Assembly: GCA_017409205.1 (NCBI GenBank)
Contig: JAFQTF010000008.1
Location: 1-64,000, forward strand
DNA length: 64,000 bases
Origin: Oscillospiraceae bacterium
GTDB taxonomy: Bacteria; Bacillota; Clostridia; Oscillospirales; Oscillospiraceae
Direction of reading: 5' to 3'
The translations under genes and the position numbers were made by a program. This document shows, piece by piece, positions 55,935 through 64,000 of this stretch; within the stretch, counting starts at the first letter, position 1, and the number at the start of each line of letters is the position of its first letter. The notes under the pieces were generated by a model, which was given only the letters and a program-made list of their open reading frames with translations, searched no databases and was not told the DNA's origin.

Positions 55935-57701
55935 ATGACAACCTATATTTTCAAGATCATATCCCTGCTGGGCGGTCTGGCGCTGTTCCTGTTTGGCATG
56001 GATGTAATGGGAAAGGCGCTGGAACGGCAGGCAGGCGGTAAGCTTCAGACGATTCTTTCCAAAATGAGCGGCAAGATTTGGAAGGGCTTCCTGTTGGGCG
56101 CGGCAGTTACTGCGGTGATCCAGTCTTCGTCTGCAACGACCGTCATGGTGGTTGGCTTTGTCAACTCCGGCATCATGACGCTCAAACAGGCCGTGGGCGT
56201 GATCATGGGCTCCAATGTGGGCACTACAATCACCGCTTGGATTCTGTCCCTGTCCGGTCTGGAGGGCGACAGCTTTCTGATCAAACTGTTCAAGCCTTCC
56301 ACACTGGCTCCGCTGATCGGAATTATCGGCATCATTCTCTATATGGGCAAGAGCGAGAAACGCAAGGGCATTGGCATCATCATGCTTGGCTTCATGACAC
56401 TGATGACCGGTATGGATCTGATGTCCAGCTCCATGTCCTTCCTGAAGAGCGAGGCATGGTTTGCCGATCTGATGATCTCTTTCACGAATCCCATTGTGGG
56501 TATTCTGTTCGGCGCAGCGCTGACGGCCATCATCCAGTCCTCCTCCGCTTCCGTTGGTATTCTGCAGGGCCTGTGTGTCACCGGCGCTGTAACCTTCGGC
56601 GCAGCCATTCCCATCATTCTGGGTCAGAACATTGGTACCTGTGTCACGGCTATGATGGGTGCCATTGGCGCAAACCGCAATGCCCGCAGAACGGCCATGG
56701 TCCACCTGCTGTTCAATGTGGTGGGTGTCCTGCTGTTTGTGGTGATCTTCTATGGTCTGGGTATGTTTATCGACTGGAAGTTCCTGGGCGAAACCGTGCA
56801 GACATGGGATATCTCCGTGATTCACACCGGCTTCAACCTGCTGGCAACTGCTGTGCTGCTGCCCATGAATGGCCTTCTGGTCAAGCTGGCTTATCTGGTG
56901 ATCCCCAGCGAGGAAACCCCTCAGAAGCAGGAACTGCTGGACGAGCGTCTGCTGGCAACGCCCGCTGTTGCTGTCCAGCGCGCCCATGAGATCGCCGGCG
57001 ATATGGCTGCGGATGCAGCAAAGGCGATGGATCTGGCAATTGGTCTGACCAAGAAATTTGATGCAGCCATTATGGACCAGATCGTGACGCTGGAAGATAA
57101 GACTGACCATTACGAGGATGCGCTGAACACCTATCTGGTGAAGCTGTCTGCCATGAACCTGTCCGTCCATGACAACCGAATCCTCAACACACTGCTGTAT
57201 ACCGTTTCCGATATCGAACGGATGGCTGACCATGCCAAAGCCATTGCCGGCGTCGCTTTGGAAATGGAGGAAAAGAAGATCGTATTTTCCAATCAGGCGA
57301 AGGGTGAGCTGGCAGTGCTGGAGCGTGCAGTGATGGATATCGTAGACCGGACTGTGGCTGCCTACGAAAGCTTTGATCTGGATCAGGCGGTCAAGATCGA
57401 ATCTCAGGAGCAGGTCGTGGATACCTTGGTCCGAGAGGTCAAATCCCGCCATGTGCGCCGTCTGAGAGACGGACTGTGTACCGTGGAGTATGGTTTCGTG
57501 CTGGAGGATCTGCTGACTGCCTGTGAGCGGACTGCAGATCACTGCTCCAATATCGCTGTGGAAATGCTTCAGGTTGCCGAGGGCAAGCTGGAAGCACACG
57601 AATACCTGAATGCCCTGAAGGCCGGCGAACTGTATGAAAGTGCTGCCTTCTCCGAGCGCTTCCTCAAGTACAAGGCAAAATACGCATTCCCCGAAGAATG
57701 A
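55935..57701 (+). CDS. Na+/phosphate cotransporter with C-terminal PhoU domain (NptA/YjbB-like)
   Basis: A 588-residue protein. The membrane part (1-320) has two inverted Na/Pi cotransporter repeats, each with the Q-S-S-S motif: Q-S-S-S-A-T-T-V-M-V-V-G (about 64-75) and Q-S-S-S-A-S-V-G-I (about 202-210). A cytoplasmic PhoU-like helical domain covers about 345-560, with Y-T-V-S-D-I-E-R-M-A-D-H and C-E-R-T-A-D-H-C-S-N as metal motifs. The family carries phosphate with sodium, inward or (YjbB) outward; direction is not visible. The Pho-box promoter favours uptake during phosphate limitation. Confidence 0.9.
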   Translation: MTTYIFKIISLLGGLALFLFGMDVMGKALERQAGGKLQTILSKMSGKIWKGFLLGAAVTAVIQSSSATTVMVVGFVNSGIMTLKQAVGVIMGSNVGTTITAWILSLSGLEGDSFLIKLFKPSTLAPLIGIIGIILYMGKSEKRKGIGIIMLGFMTLMTGMDLMSSSMSFLKSEAWFADLMISFTNPIVGILFGAALTAIIQSSSASVGILQGLCVTGAVTFGAAIPIILGQNIGTCVTAMMGAIGANRNARRTAMVHLLFNVVGVLLFVVIFYGLGMFIDWKFLGETVQTWDISVIHTGFNLLATAVLLPMNGLLVKLAYLVIPSEETPQKQELLDERLLATPAVAVQRAHEIAGDMAADAAKAMDLAIGLTKKFDAAIMDQIVTLEDKTDHYEDALNTYLVKLSAMNLSVHDNRILNTLLYTVSDIERMADHAKAIAGVALEMEEKKIVFSNQAKGELAVLERAVMDIVDRTVAAYESFDLDQAVKIESQEQVVDTLVREVKSRHVRRLRDGLCTVEYGFVLEDLLTACERTADHCSNIAVEMLQVAEGKLEAHEYLNALKAGELYESAAFSERFLKYKAKYAFPEE

Positions 57702-57772
57702 TAACGCAGAGCCTGCCCCTGCCGGTTGGCTGCCTGCGGCTGGCTTCTGAAGCCAGGATCTCATAAATACTA

Positions 57773-57816
57773 CCTCCTGCAATGTTGGTTTGTGCCATCC
57801 TTGCAGGAGGTTTTTT
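57773..57816 (+). terminator. Intrinsic terminator after the Na/Pi cotransporter gene
   Basis: CCTCCTGCAA (57773-57782) pairs with TTGCAGGAGG (57801-57810), 18-base loop, T6 tail. Confidence 0.85.
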
Positions 57817-57831
57817 ATGGATATATATGGA

Positions 57832-57957
57832 CGCTGCAAAAATCCGGCAGAAAGCGCCTTCTTTCCCGATAATCCTTTTGCAGCGACCCAATGCCGGTGT
57901 GTTCCCACGGCTGTCCTCCGGTACGCCTGATGTTTGCGGCAGTTCTTTTTCTGCCGG
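57832..57957. repeat. Interlaced inverted repeats (possible structured RNA)
   Basis: CGCTGCAAAA (57832-57841) pairs with TTTTGCAGCG (57876-57885). CCGGCAGAAA (57844-57853), inside that loop, pairs with TTTCTGCCGG (57948-57957), outside it. The crossing arrangement is that of a pseudoknot if both form in RNA. No matching known RNA family comes to mind. Confidence 0.4.
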
Positions 57958-57968
57958 AAAAGTATTTC

Positions 57969-57997
57969 TTGCATTTCCAACCCAATTGGAATATAAT
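57969..57997 (+). promoter_or_regulatory. Promoter of the smc-ftsY operon
   Basis: TTGCAT (57969-57974), 17-base spacer, TATAAT (57992-57997), about 37 bases before smc. Confidence 0.75.
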
Positions 57998-58033
57998 AAA
58001 TTGAATTATTATCTTTTAACATGAGGTTATGCT

Positions 58034-61000
58034 GTGTATCTGAAAAGTTTGGAACTTCAGGGTTTCAAGTCCTTCCCGGACAAGACCCTGATTCGGTTCG
58101 GTGATGACATCACGGCCATCGTTGGTCCCAACGGATCGGGAAAATCCAATATCTCCGATGCCATCCTCTGGGTCATGGGTGAACAGAGCACCAAGACCCT
58201 CCGGGGCGCCAAGATGGAGGATGTGATCTTCGGCGGCACTCAGAAGCGCTCTGCCGTGGGCTTCGCGGAGGCAACGCTGACGCTGGATAATACCGACCGG
58301 GCTCTCGCTTACGATGCCGATGAGGTCATGGTGACCCGGCGGTTTTACCGCAGTGGTGACAGCGAATACTATATCAACAAACAGTCCTCCCGGCTGCGGG
58401 ATATCCATGAGATGTTCATGGACACCGGTCTGGGCCGGGAAGGCTACAGCAATATCGGTCAGGGCAGGATCGATGAGATCCTCTCTCTGAAAAGCGGCGA
58501 CCGCCGGGAGATCTTCGAGGAGGCAGCGGGCATTTCCAAGTACCGCCACCGCAAGGAGGAGACCGAGCGGAAGCTGCTGCATACCGAGGACAATCTGCTG
58601 CGCATCGGCGACAAGGTCTCCGAGCTGGAGCTGCAGCTGGAGCCTCTGAAAGTCCAGTCTGAAAAAGCAAAAAAGTATCTGGAACTGAAGGAGGAACTCC
58701 GGGGCGTGGAAGTGGCCGTGTGGATGGAGACGCTGGAAAAGCTTTCCGCCGCCGCCAAGAAGGCAGAGGAGGATTACGCTTCTGCATCCTTTGTGCTGCA
58801 GCAGGCCCATGATGATCTGGACAGCCTGTACCGGCAGGCCGAGCAGCTGGGAGAAACGCTGCGCAGGAGAGACGGGGAACTGGATACGCTCCGCTTGAAG
58901 AGCAATATGCTGAGCAGCACCCATCAGCAGTTTGAGGGTCAGATGGCAGTTCTGCAGGGCAATCTGCAGAACAATACGGCAAATATCGCCCGGATCGAAG
59001 AGGAACTGCAGGGGCAGGACGACCGCAGCGGCGGTGTCACTGCCCAGATCCGCCAGACGGAGTGCCGCATTGCGGAAATTGAGGCCGCACTGGGCGAAAA
59101 GCACCGGATGCTGGAGGAACTGAAGCAGCAGCTGGCGGCCATGACCGCCAATGCCCAGGGACTGACGAAGCAGTATCTGGAACTGCGAGGAAAGGAATCC
59201 AGCCTGGCGGCAGATATTGCCGGACGGCAGGCGGATGTCCGGGGTCTGGAGGACAGTATGCTGCAGACCCGGGAACGCCTGGAACAGCTGAATTCCGATC
59301 TGTCGGCCGGAACGGCCCGCCGGCATGAGGCGGAGATGAATCTGGAAGACAGCCGCAAGGAACTGCGCCGCGCCCGGGAGAATGTTACTGCTGCCAATAA
59401 TACCATCGCAGGCTATGCCCTGCGGCAGAGCAACCGCCTGAAGCGCCGGGATGAACTTTCCGGGGAACTGCACCAGCTGACAGCACAGCTGGAGTCCATA
59501 TCCGCCAAAGCCCGTGTTTTCCGGGCAATGGAACGGGATTTTGAAAGCTACCAGAAGTCCGTAAAACTGGTGATGCAGGAGGCTCAGCGTGGGTCCCTGC
59601 GCAATGTCCATGGGCCGGTGTCCCGGCTGGTGCGGACGGAGGATGCGTATACGGTCGCCATTGAGATCGCCCTGGGCGCTGCCATGCAGCAGATCGTGGT
59701 GGGCGCCGAGGCCGATGGTAAGGCTGCTATTTCCTATCTGAAGCGTACTGGCGGAGGCCGCGCCACTTTCCTGCCTATGAATACCATTCAGGGAAGGTAT
59801 CTGCAGGAATCCGGTCTGGAAAACTGCCGGGGATATGTGGGCATTGCCTCCGGACTTGTGGACTGCGAACATCAGTACCGGGGCATCGTGGATAACCTGT
59901 TGGGAAGAACGGTGATCGTATCCGACATGGATGCGGCCATCCACATGTCCCAGAAGTATAAAAACCGCTTTAAGATCGTCACGCTGGATGGCCAGGTCAT
60001 GAACCCCGGCGGTTCCATGACCGGCGGCAGCACCAACAGGGAAGCGGGCATTCTGTCCCGGGCCAATGAGCTTTCCCGACTGACAGCTCAGGAAAAGAAA
60101 CTGCAGCAGGACAGAAGCATTTGCGAGGCGGATCTGCAGGAAGCCCAGCGTCTGTACGATCAGGTGGAATTCCAGATGGGCGCTGCCAGAGATCAGCTCC
60201 GGGAGGCAGAGGATCAGGTCCTCCGGCTTCAGGGACAGGAAAAGCAGTATGAGATCCTGGTGCAGGCCATTGCCGAGGCAGAGCAGTCTGCCCGCCGGGA
60301 GAAGGAAACACTGGATGCCAGAGACCGGTCTGACCGGGAGCGTTATGCTGCCCAGCAGGCAAAGATCCAGGTCTATGCCCAGCAGCTTGCCGAGATCCGG
60401 GATCAGCTGGCTGCCCTGGAGGGAAGCCAGACAGAAGCTTCGGAGCGTACCGCAAACATGACGGAGCAGATGACGGCCCTGAAAACCGAGGAAGCGGCGC
60501 TGGACGCCGAAGCCGTTACCGCCCGGACCCACATTGCCGACCTGCAGAATCTGCGGTCCTCTATGGAAGGAGACCGGGAAAAGAAGCTGATGCTGATGGA
60601 TTCCATCCGGCAGGACAGCCTCCGGCTGGAACAGGAGCTGGCAGTCCTGCGCAGGAAGCAGCAGGAAAATGATGCCGAAGCATCGCAGATGAACAGTCAG
60701 CTGCAGAAAATGCTGACGGTTCGTGCTGAAACCGAGGCCAATAAGACCCGCGCTGAACGGGAAGCACAGGAAAAGAGCAAGGATATCCTGAATATGGAAC
60801 GGGCCTGCGCGCTGCTCAGCAGCAAGAAGGAAACCACTGCCATTGAGGAACGGACCATCATTGACAAGCTGTGGGAATCCTACGGCCTGACCCCCGGCAC
60901 CGCAGCGGATCATGCAGCGGAAATTGAAAATGCCGCATCCGGCAACCGCCGCATCGGCGAGCTGAAGCGGAAGATCGGCGCGCTGGGTACCCCCAATCTG

Positions 61001-61606
61001 GGCGCCATCGAGGAATATGCCCGGGTCAATGAACGCTACAGCTATCTGGCCTCCCAGCGGGACGATGTGTTGAATTCCAAGCGGGAACTGGAAAGCATCA
61101 TCCGGGATATCACAAAGGAAATGACTACCATTTTCGTCTCTGAATTCCAGAAAATCAACCATTATTTCGGGGAAGTCTTTGAAGAAATGTTTGGCGGCGG
61201 CAAGGGCCAGTTGATTCTGGAGGATCCGGAAAATCCCTTGAGCTGCGGCATTGAGATCCGCGTGCAGCCTCCCGGAAAACAGGTCAAGACCATCACACTG
61301 CTCAGCGGCGGCGAGAAGGCTTTCGTGGCTACGGCTCTGTACTTCGCCATTCTGAAGGTACGGCCCACACCCTTCTGCCTGCTGGACGAGATCGATGCTG
61401 CACTGGATGACAGGAATGTGGAGCGGTTTGCAAAATACCTTCACAACCTCAGCCGGAACACCCAGTTTATCGTCATCACCCACAGACGAGGCACCATGGA
61501 GGCTTCCGATGTGCTCTACGGTGTCACCATGCAGGAGCAGGGCGTCAGCAAGCTGCTGCGGCTGGACCTGAACCAGATGGAACAGTATCTGGGAATTGTA
61601 GAATAA
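58034..61606 (+). CDS. smc: Chromosome segregation protein SMC
   Basis: A 1190-residue SMC ATPase that compacts and segregates the chromosome with ScpA/ScpB. Walker A G-P-N-G-S-G-K-S-N at 32-40; coiled coil about 165-500; hinge about 510-675 (G-G-S-M-T-G-G-S at its end); returning coiled coil 680-1015; C-terminal signature L-S-G-G-E-K-A-F-V-A-T-A and Walker B P-F-C-L-L-D-E-I-D-A-A-L-D-D. Start codon GTG 58034 with GAGGTTA upstream, giving the usual M-Y-L-K-S-L-E-L-Q-G-F-K-S-F. Length is standard. scpA and scpB are not in the window. Confidence 0.96.
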   Translation: MYLKSLELQGFKSFPDKTLIRFGDDITAIVGPNGSGKSNISDAILWVMGEQSTKTLRGAKMEDVIFGGTQKRSAVGFAEATLTLDNTDRALAYDADEVMVTRRFYRSGDSEYYINKQSSRLRDIHEMFMDTGLGREGYSNIGQGRIDEILSLKSGDRREIFEEAAGISKYRHRKEETERKLLHTEDNLLRIGDKVSELELQLEPLKVQSEKAKKYLELKEELRGVEVAVWMETLEKLSAAAKKAEEDYASASFVLQQAHDDLDSLYRQAEQLGETLRRRDGELDTLRLKSNMLSSTHQQFEGQMAVLQGNLQNNTANIARIEEELQGQDDRSGGVTAQIRQTECRIAEIEAALGEKHRMLEELKQQLAAMTANAQGLTKQYLELRGKESSLAADIAGRQADVRGLEDSMLQTRERLEQLNSDLSAGTARRHEAEMNLEDSRKELRRARENVTAANNTIAGYALRQSNRLKRRDELSGELHQLTAQLESISAKARVFRAMERDFESYQKSVKLVMQEAQRGSLRNVHGPVSRLVRTEDAYTVAIEIALGAAMQQIVVGAEADGKAAISYLKRTGGGRATFLPMNTIQGRYLQESGLENCRGYVGIASGLVDCEHQYRGIVDNLLGRTVIVSDMDAAIHMSQKYKNRFKIVTLDGQVMNPGGSMTGGSTNREAGILSRANELSRLTAQEKKLQQDRSICEADLQEAQRLYDQVEFQMGAARDQLREAEDQVLRLQGQEKQYEILVQAIAEAEQSARREKETLDARDRSDRERYAAQQAKIQVYAQQLAEIRDQLAALEGSQTEASERTANMTEQMTALKTEEAALDAEAVTARTHIADLQNLRSSMEGDREKKLMLMDSIRQDSLRLEQELAVLRRKQQENDAEASQMNSQLQKMLTVRAETEANKTRAEREAQEKSKDILNMERACALLSSKKETTAIEERTIIDKLWESYGLTPGTAADHAAEIENAASGNRRIGELKRKIGALGTPNLGAIEEYARVNERYSYLASQRDDVLNSKRELESIIRDITKEMTTIFVSEFQKINHYFGEVFEEMFGGGKGQLILEDPENPLSCGIEIRVQPPGKQVKTITLLSGGEKAFVATALYFAILKVRPTPFCLLDEIDAALDDRNVERFAKYLHNLSRNTQFIVITHRRGTMEASDVLYGVTMQEQGVSKLLRLDLNQMEQYLGIVE

Positions 61607-61641
61607 CGATAATTTGTAATTTTGAATTACAGGAGAGTATT

Positions 61642-62559
61642 ATGGGCTTTTTTGACAAGATCAAGCAGGGTCTGGCCAAGACCCGTGCGGCGTTCAGCAA
61701 TACGCTGGAGGAAGTGTTCTCCAATGCGGACGCCATTGACGAAGATTTTTACGAAGAACTGGAAGAAACGCTGATCCTGGCGGATCTGGGCATGGACACC
61801 GTCACCAAACTGATGGAGGAACTGCGCCGCCGTGTGGTCAACCGGGGACTTACCACCACCGAGCATGTGAAGTTCAATCTGAAGCTGATCCTGAAGGATA
61901 TGCTGAAGGTGGGTGATCCTGCTCTGAACATTTCCACCAAGCCTTCCGTGATCCTGGTCATCGGTGTCAACGGCGTGGGCAAGACCACGACCATCGGCAA
62001 GATCGCAAAGCAGCTTGTTGACCAGGGCAAGAGCGTGACCCTGGTGGCCGGCGACACCTTCCGGGCTGCGGCTGCCGACCAGCTGGAGATCTGGGCAGAG
62101 CGCAGCGGCGCTTCCATCGTTCGCCAGCATGAGGGCGCAGACCCTGCCTCCGTGGTTTTTGACGGTATCCAGTCCGCCAAGGCCAAGGGCACCGATGTTA
62201 TCATCATCGATACTGCTGGCCGTCTGCACAACAAGACCAATCTGATGAACGAGCTGAACAAGATCAGCCGCATCGTGAACCGGGAACTGCCGGAGGCTGC
62301 CAAGGAAGTGCTGCTGGTGCTGGATGGCACCACCGGCCAGAATGGCCTGATCCAGGCCAAGACCTTCAAGGAGATCGCCGGTGTTACCTCCGTGGCCATT
62401 ACCAAGCTGGACGGTACTGCCAAGGGCGGCATTGTCATCGCGGTGTCTGATGCCCTGAAGGTGCCTGTGAAGTTTGTAGGCGTGGGCGAGAAGGCGGAGG
62501 ACCTGATGCCCTTTGTTGCGGATGATTTTGTGGATGCACTGATTGAGGATAAAAAATGA
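61642..62559 (+). CDS. ftsY: Signal recognition particle receptor FtsY
   Basis: A 305-residue SRP GTPase lacking a long acidic N-terminal A domain, which is normal for Firmicutes. The helical N domain spans 1-90; G domain motifs are G-V-N-G-V-G-K-T-T-T (G1), D-T-F-R-A-A-A (G2), D-T-A-G-R-L-H-N-K (G3) and T-K-L-D-G-T-A-K-G-G (G4). It docks ribosome-SRP complexes at the membrane for Sec insertion. It follows smc by 35 bases and overlaps rdgB by four bases. Confidence 0.96.
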   Translation: MGFFDKIKQGLAKTRAAFSNTLEEVFSNADAIDEDFYEELEETLILADLGMDTVTKLMEELRRRVVNRGLTTTEHVKFNLKLILKDMLKVGDPALNISTKPSVILVIGVNGVGKTTTIGKIAKQLVDQGKSVTLVAGDTFRAAAADQLEIWAERSGASIVRQHEGADPASVVFDGIQSAKAKGTDVIIIDTAGRLHNKTNLMNELNKISRIVNRELPEAAKEVLLVLDGTTGQNGLIQAKTFKEIAGVTSVAITKLDGTAKGGIVIAVSDALKVPVKFVGVGEKAEDLMPFVADDFVDALIEDKK

Positions 62560-63161
62560 GAGTCGTATTGGCAAGCAAAAACAAGCACAAGCTGGTGGAG
62601 ATCAGCAAGATCACCGAGAAATTCGGTTTTGACCTGGTGCTCCAGTCCGAACTGGGCGTGGACATCGATGTGGAGGAGACAGGCACCACCTTTGAAGAAA
62701 ATTCCTTCCTGAAGGCGGAAGCTGTCATGAAAGCCACCGGCCTGCCTGCCCTGGCAGATGATTCCGGCATTGCCGTGGACGCCCTGAACGGCGAACCCGG
62801 CATCTATTCCGCCCGGTACGGCTTTGACGATACCCTGGATGACTGGGGACGGCTGCTGCTGCTCCTGAAGAATACGGAGCATGTGCCGGATGGTGAGCGT
62901 CAGGCTCAGTTCGTCTGCGTCATCACGATGGTGACTCCCGAAGGACAGACCATCCAGGCCCGTGGCGAGATTCATGGCGAACTGACCCGGGAAGCCCGGG
63001 GTGAAAACGGCTTCGGCTATGATCCCATTTTCTACTATCCCCCTCTGGGCAGGACCACTGCAGAGCTCAGCAGCGAGGAGAAGAATCAGGTTTCCCACCG
63101 GGCCAATGCACTCAATGTGTTTTATGAGAAACTGAAGGAGGCAGGATATGCTGACAAGTAA
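62556..63161 (+). CDS. rdgB: XTP/dITP diphosphatase (RdgB/HAM1)
   Basis: A 201-residue house-cleaning pyrophosphatase that hydrolyses dITP, dXTP and ITP. V-L-A-S-K-N-K-H-K-L at 3-12, G-T-T-F-E-E-N-S-F-L-K-A near 45-56, A-L-A-D-D-S-G-I-A-V-D and G-E-N-G-F-G-Y-D-P-I-F are family motifs; S-H-R-A-N-A-L closes the active site. ATGA overlap with ftsY. Confidence 0.95.
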   Translation: MRVVLASKNKHKLVEISKITEKFGFDLVLQSELGVDIDVEETGTTFEENSFLKAEAVMKATGLPALADDSGIAVDALNGEPGIYSARYGFDDTLDDWGRLLLLLKNTEHVPDGERQAQFVCVITMVTPEGQTIQARGEIHGELTREARGENGFGYDPIFYYPPLGRTTAELSSEEKNQVSHRANALNVFYEKLKEAGYADK

Positions 63162-63618
63162 AGAGCGGGCCGAGCTGCGTGCCCGTGCCAATGAACTGGA
63201 AACCACCCTGATGGTGGGCAAAGAGGGCGTCACCGATGCTGTGGCCGCTGAGGCGGACCGGCTGCTGACTGCCCGGGAACTGGTGAAAGGCAAGGTTCTG
63301 GAAAGTGCCCTGATGAGCGCCAGAGAAGTAAGCGATGCCATCTGCGAGGCCACCGGTGCTGACGGCGTGGCCTGCGTGGGCAATAAATTTGTGATCTACC
63401 GTTTCAGCGAGAAATGCCAGGAGGAGCGGAATCAGACCGGCCGCGCCAAGCGGAAGTCCACTCCCGTCTCCAAGGCAGATCCTGTCCGCAAGGGCATCCG
63501 GGCCCGCCGGGCAGCGGAAAAGAAGGTCCGGGAGCAGCGCAACGCCTATTTCCGTGAGAAGGCCATTGAAAAGGCCATCGAGCGGGAGCGGGAGAAGCAG
63601 CTGAGAAACGGCGAATAA
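63148..63618 (+). CDS. yhbY: YhbY-type (CRM domain) RNA-binding protein with basic C-terminal extension
   Basis: The first 95 residues form a CRM/YhbY domain (L-T-S-K-E-R-A-E-L-R-A-R-A; V-G-K-E-G-V-T; G-N-K-F-V-I-Y-R), which binds pre-50S ribosomal particles. Residues 96-156 are a very charged helical tail rich in Arg, Lys and Glu, absent from the roughly 97-residue short form. It overlaps rdgB by 14 bases, and nadD follows after 51 bases, a common order in Firmicutes (yhbY beside nadD). Confidence 0.9.
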   Translation: MLTSKERAELRARANELETTLMVGKEGVTDAVAAEADRLLTARELVKGKVLESALMSAREVSDAICEATGADGVACVGNKFVIYRFSEKCQEERNQTGRAKRKSTPVSKADPVRKGIRARRAAEKKVREQRNAYFREKAIEKAIEREREKQLRNGE

Positions 63619-63669
63619 GCAGAAAGCACAGCGATCCCCCTAACATTTTTACAGGATAGGAGAGCGACT

Positions 63670-64000
63670 ATGGAACGAATCGGTATTTACGGCGGAACCT
63701 TCAATCCTCCTCATATCGGCCACATTCAGGCAGCGAAGCAGGCAGTGTCGGCACTGAATCTGACCAAGCTGCTGCTGATCCCTGACCGGATTGCGCCACA
63801 TAAGGAGATCCCCTCCGGTTCCCCCACGCCGCAGCAGAGACTGGACATGCTGCGCATTGCGGCGGAAAATTGTCCCGGATTGGAGGTTTCTGACATTGAG
63901 CTTCGAAGAGATGGTGTCAGCTATACCTACCTGACAGTGGAGGCTCTGAAAGCGGAATATCCTGATGCAGAGCTGGTACTGCTGATGGGCACCGACATGT
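63670..64000 (+). CDS. nadD: Nicotinate-nucleotide adenylyltransferase NadD (N-terminal part)
   Basis: The first 110 residues of NadD, cut by the window end. I-G-I-Y-G-G-T-F-N-P-P-H-I-G-H (residues 4-18) is the nucleotidyltransferase signature with the HxGH catalytic site; P-D-R-I-A-P-H-K also fits. It joins nicotinate mononucleotide to ATP, giving deamido-NAD. ATG 63670 has ATAGGAGAG upstream. The last bases read L-L-M-G-T-D-M, just before the conserved domain end. Confidence 0.94.
   Translation, partial: MERIGIYGGTFNPPHIGHIQAAKQAVSALNLTKLLLIPDRIAPHKEIPSGSPTPQQRLDMLRIAAENCPGLEVSDIELRRDGVSYTYLTVEALKAEYPDAELVLLMGTDM

Larger units (their letters stand above)
57702..58033 (+). other. Structured intergenic region before smc
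   Basis: 332 bases without a convincing gene. They hold the terminator at 57773-57816, a pair of interlaced inverted repeats at 57832-57957 and the smc promoter at 57969-57997. Confidence 0.6.

Noticed and set aside
58016..61483. Very long open frame (1155 codons) antisense to smc, and similar long antisense frames over cls, the capD-like gene and the cotransporter gene
   Set aside because: They mirror the codon bias of the true genes, have no ribosome sites or conserved motifs, and yield His/Gln/Leu-rich text typical of shadow frames.

Overview
The window looks like a chromosomal segment of a low-GC-phylum (Firmicutes) anaerobe of the class Clostridia, probably an Oscillospiraceae/Ruminococcaceae-type gut bacterium. 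The evidence is the dprA-topA-trmFO and plsX-rnc / smc-ftsY gene orders, a SigI/RsgI pair, a KtrAB potassium system, a moderately high GC content with strong Shine-Dalgarno sites, and intrinsic terminators with T tails. The genus cannot be fixed from sequence alone.

Layout. 1-787: end of the pst operon (pstB tail, phoU). 788-2827: structured intergenic DNA and a cardiolipin synthase. 2829-5092 (minus strand): a two-gene membrane glycosylation operon (GtrB-like GT2 plus a polytopic protein). 5271-14701: one long housekeeping run: ktrB, ktrA, a SpoU-type rRNA methyltransferase, dprA, topA, trmFO, plsX, rnc. 14893-15987: a NahK-like sugar kinase. 16153-47435: about 31 kb of surface polysaccharide genes in three promoter-led blocks. 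Block A (16153-34641) has an S. aureus CP5/CP8-like start (CapD/M/N-like, L-FucNAc transferase, CapE/F/G), glycosyltransferases, a Wzy candidate, LicD and a Wzx. Block B (34787-44000) has glycosyltransferases, a CE4 deacetylase, a GT2-GT4 fusion and a second flippase. Block C (44239-47435) has a Wzm/Wzt ABC exporter and a GT10 fucosyltransferase.

47601-53173 (minus strand) is the most interesting part: a six-gene operon sigI - rsgI - SEAL-like repeat lipoprotein - VTC polyphosphate polymerase - DUF4956 membrane protein - CotH kinase. It carries three copies of an ACCCC-N19-CGTA element (the SigI promoter pattern), one before sigI and two in tandem inside the operon. Further upstream is a triple 11-bp-phased TTTACA-type Pho box with a TATAAT 32 bp away. 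The same arrangement (three boxes, N32, TATAAT) lies before the Na/Pi cotransporter gene at 55935. Divergent from the sigI operon are a PhoB/PhoR-type two-component system and that cotransporter. Together they suggest a phosphate-responsive, SigI-amplified cell-envelope module linking polyphosphate synthesis to extracytoplasmic CotH phosphorylation of repetitive Ser/Tyr/Asp-rich proteins.

58034-64000: smc, ftsY, rdgB, yhbY and the start of nadD. Because rnc and smc are usually adjacent in Firmicutes, the 43 kb between 14701 and 58034 looks like accessory DNA accumulated at that junction.
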